NCBI GenBank assembly: GCA_963737545.1 | Contig: CAVTTH010000001.1 | Coordinates: 1-64,000 of the forward strand | DNA: 64,000 nucleotides | Direction of reading: 5' to 3' | Source of the DNA: CAVTTH01 sp963737545 | GTDB lineage: Bacteria > Verrucomicrobiota > Verrucomicrobiia > Chthoniobacterales > UBA10450 | In this document: piece by piece, positions 63,241 through 64,000 of the stretch | Layout of the letters: every line of letters begins with the position of its first letter | Position numbering within the stretch: position 1 is the first letter of the stretch | Notes under the pieces: generated by a model | Told to the model about the DNA's origin: nothing | The model's input: only the letters and a program-made list of their open reading frames with translations | Database searches by the model: none | Translations under genes and position numbers: made by a program

Positions 63241-63432
63241 ATGGCGTCGCTCGGATTCACCTATTGGCAGGATGCAGAGATGTGGCTCGGCTATCTCGAT
63301 CAATATCCCGACTACACGACGCAAGGCACTTCACTTGATGACTTAAAGGAACATTTGCTCGACCTCTACAAGGATTTGTCGTCAGGAGCGATTCCAAATG
63401 TCCGCCAGCATTCCGAGCTCGAGCTGGCGTGA
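63241..63432 (+). CDS. hicB: HicB-family antitoxin (short type)
   Basis: The 63-residue protein (MASLGFTYWQDAEMWLGYLD, GTSLDDLKEHLLDLYKDL) matches the short HicB-like antitoxins that precede hicA in many soil bacteria. Its stop overlaps the GTG of the following hicA. The pair is distinct in sequence from the HicBA at 31115. Confidence 0.75.
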   Translation: MASLGFTYWQDAEMWLGYLDQYPDYTTQGTSLDDLKEHLLDLYKDLSSGAIPNVRQHSELELA

Positions 63433-63609
63433 AGCGACGCGAGCTGATCAGCAAGATTGAAGCAAGGTGCCGTTCTGATTCGCCATGGCGGGAAGCACGA
63501 TTGGTATCAGAATCCGGCAACCAAAGTTTGCCAACCGGTGCCGCGCCATAATGAAATCAAAGAATATCTCGCCCGGAGTATTCTGCGAAAGCTTTCAACG
63601 AGGCCGTAG
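63429..63609 (+). CDS. hicA: HicA-family toxin, frameshifted
   Basis: Starting at the GTG at 63429, the protein reads VKRRELISKIEA, then after one extra base in GCAAGGTGCC (about 63463-63466) continues GAVLIRHGGKHDWYQNPATK, with the catalytic His in RHGGKHDWY, and QPVPRHNEIKEYLARSILRK to the TAG at 63607. The repaired product is about 59 residues, normal for HicA. As given, the frame is broken; a real loss of toxin activity and a sequence error are both possible. Confidence 0.7.
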
Positions 63610-63624
63610 CTGCGGACGGCATCT

Positions 63625-63831
63625 ATGAAGAAGTCGGGTAAACCAACGCAGAACGGAATGCGAGACGAATATGAGTTCTCGCGAGGGGAACGCGGAAAGT
63701 ACGCACGTCGTTATGCGCAAGGAACAAACGTTGTGGTTCTTGACCCCGATGTCGCAAAGAAATTCCCCACCTCAAGAAGTGTAAATGCTTCACTCCGGAA
63801 ATTAATTCGCCGAAACGTGCCGGCGGCATGA
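63625..63831 (+). CDS. Small antitoxin-like protein
   Basis: The 68-residue protein contains DEYEFSRGERGKYARRYAQG followed by TNVVVLDPDVAKKFPTSRSV and ASLRKLIRR. Proteins of this type, with a YDFSKG-like start and a ribbon-helix-helix-like end, are widespread next to toxin genes; the usual partner would be a BrnT-like or plasmid-maintenance toxin, which is not seen here. Its stop overlaps the dehydrogenase 3' remnant. Confidence 0.65.
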   Translation: MKKSGKPTQNGMRDEYEFSRGERGKYARRYAQGTNVVVLDPDVAKKFPTSRSVNASLRKLIRRNVPAA

Positions 63832-63905
63832 AAACCATTAGCGTCGGCGGCGAAGAAACTCCGCGCTTCTTTACCGAGCCGAAAAACGTCTGCATCGCAA
63901 AGTAA
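63822..63905 (+). pseudogene. Decayed duplicate of the aldehyde dehydrogenase 3' end
   Basis: Read in frame, the stretch gives GGMKTISVGGEETPRFFTEP then KNVCIAK and stop, against GGMKASGVGREGGEEALRFF and the same end in the dehydrogenase at 63055-63147. It lacks three codons and has several silent and replacement changes. It is a relic of duplication or of insertion into the gene end. Confidence 0.8.
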
Positions 63906-63973
63906 GATTTCTGCAGCTCAACCAGGAGCAGCCGCCCTACAATTGCCAAGGCTTCGATTACAAAATCCGTGTG

Positions 63974-63993
63974 CATCCGCGTAATCCGCGGTT
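63974..63993. repeat. Right inverted repeat of the second toxin-antitoxin cluster
   Basis: catccgcgtaatccgcggtt is the inverse of 63152-63171 with two mismatches. It lies 68 bases past the dehydrogenase remnant. Confidence 0.6.
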
Positions 63994-64000
63994 ACTGCTC

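Overview
The window is GC-rich, gene-dense bacterial chromosome. Its make-up suggests a soil-type Verrucomicrobiota (Spartobacteria/Chthoniobacterales-like). The indications are an exosortase/EpsI pair inside a polysaccharide locus, REP-type palindromes with a RAYT transposase, dispersed 'GTCATCC(T/C)GAG' repeats, and a housekeeping block ffh-rpsP-khpA-trmD. The assignment is inference from gene content; no rRNA is present to confirm it.

Layout. 1-2444: a truncated Rhs toxin gene, a putative exported immunity gene and a second displaced copy of the Rhs core running off the left edge, all on the minus strand. 2461-7054: an ABC-2 permease fused to an amidohydrolase, an exported S1/P1-type nuclease and a methyltransferase-like gene. 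7115-17462: an exported Cys-rich protein, clpB, a membrane protein, transporters, a TIM-barrel isomerase, a flippase-like membrane protein, a RibD-C reductase and a ketosynthase/SRPBCC pair. 17472-24029: trmD, khpA, rpsP, ffh, a polysaccharide deacetylase, a lipoprotein amidase and an MFS transporter, with repeat clusters between them. 24119-28503: methionine synthase split into two overlapping genes, the second carrying an in-frame REP-RAYT-REP insertion. 28506-31856: desaturase, tRNA-Pro, tRNA-Glu, and a small island at the tRNA-Glu 3' end carrying HicBA. 32102-53495: a long exopolysaccharide/glycan locus (epimerase, glycosyltransferases, methyltransferases, flippase, polymerase, HAD-UbiA prenyltransferase, EpsI, exosortase, WecG-type transferase). 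53541-63147: a nucleotidyltransferase/small-protein pair, mutL, an Fe-S carrier, HIT protein, GT39-type transferase, a kynurenine-formamidase-like cyclase and an aldehyde dehydrogenase. 63150-64000: a second HicBA and an antitoxin-like gene lying between the dehydrogenase and a decayed copy of its own 3' end.

Many genes are split by single-base frameshifts, including clpB and ffh, which should be intact in a living cell. Most inferable lesions are one extra base next to an identical base. I therefore treat most of them as probable sequence or assembly errors and give merged gene coordinates. The glycan locus is hit hardest, and some genes there may be truly decayed.

The most striking object is the REP-RAYT-REP unit (27032-27623). 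It sits inside metH without breaking the reading frame, between the cobalamin domain and the AdoMet-reactivation domain. Two further REP pairs of the same family lie at 15504-15679 and 20424-20562.
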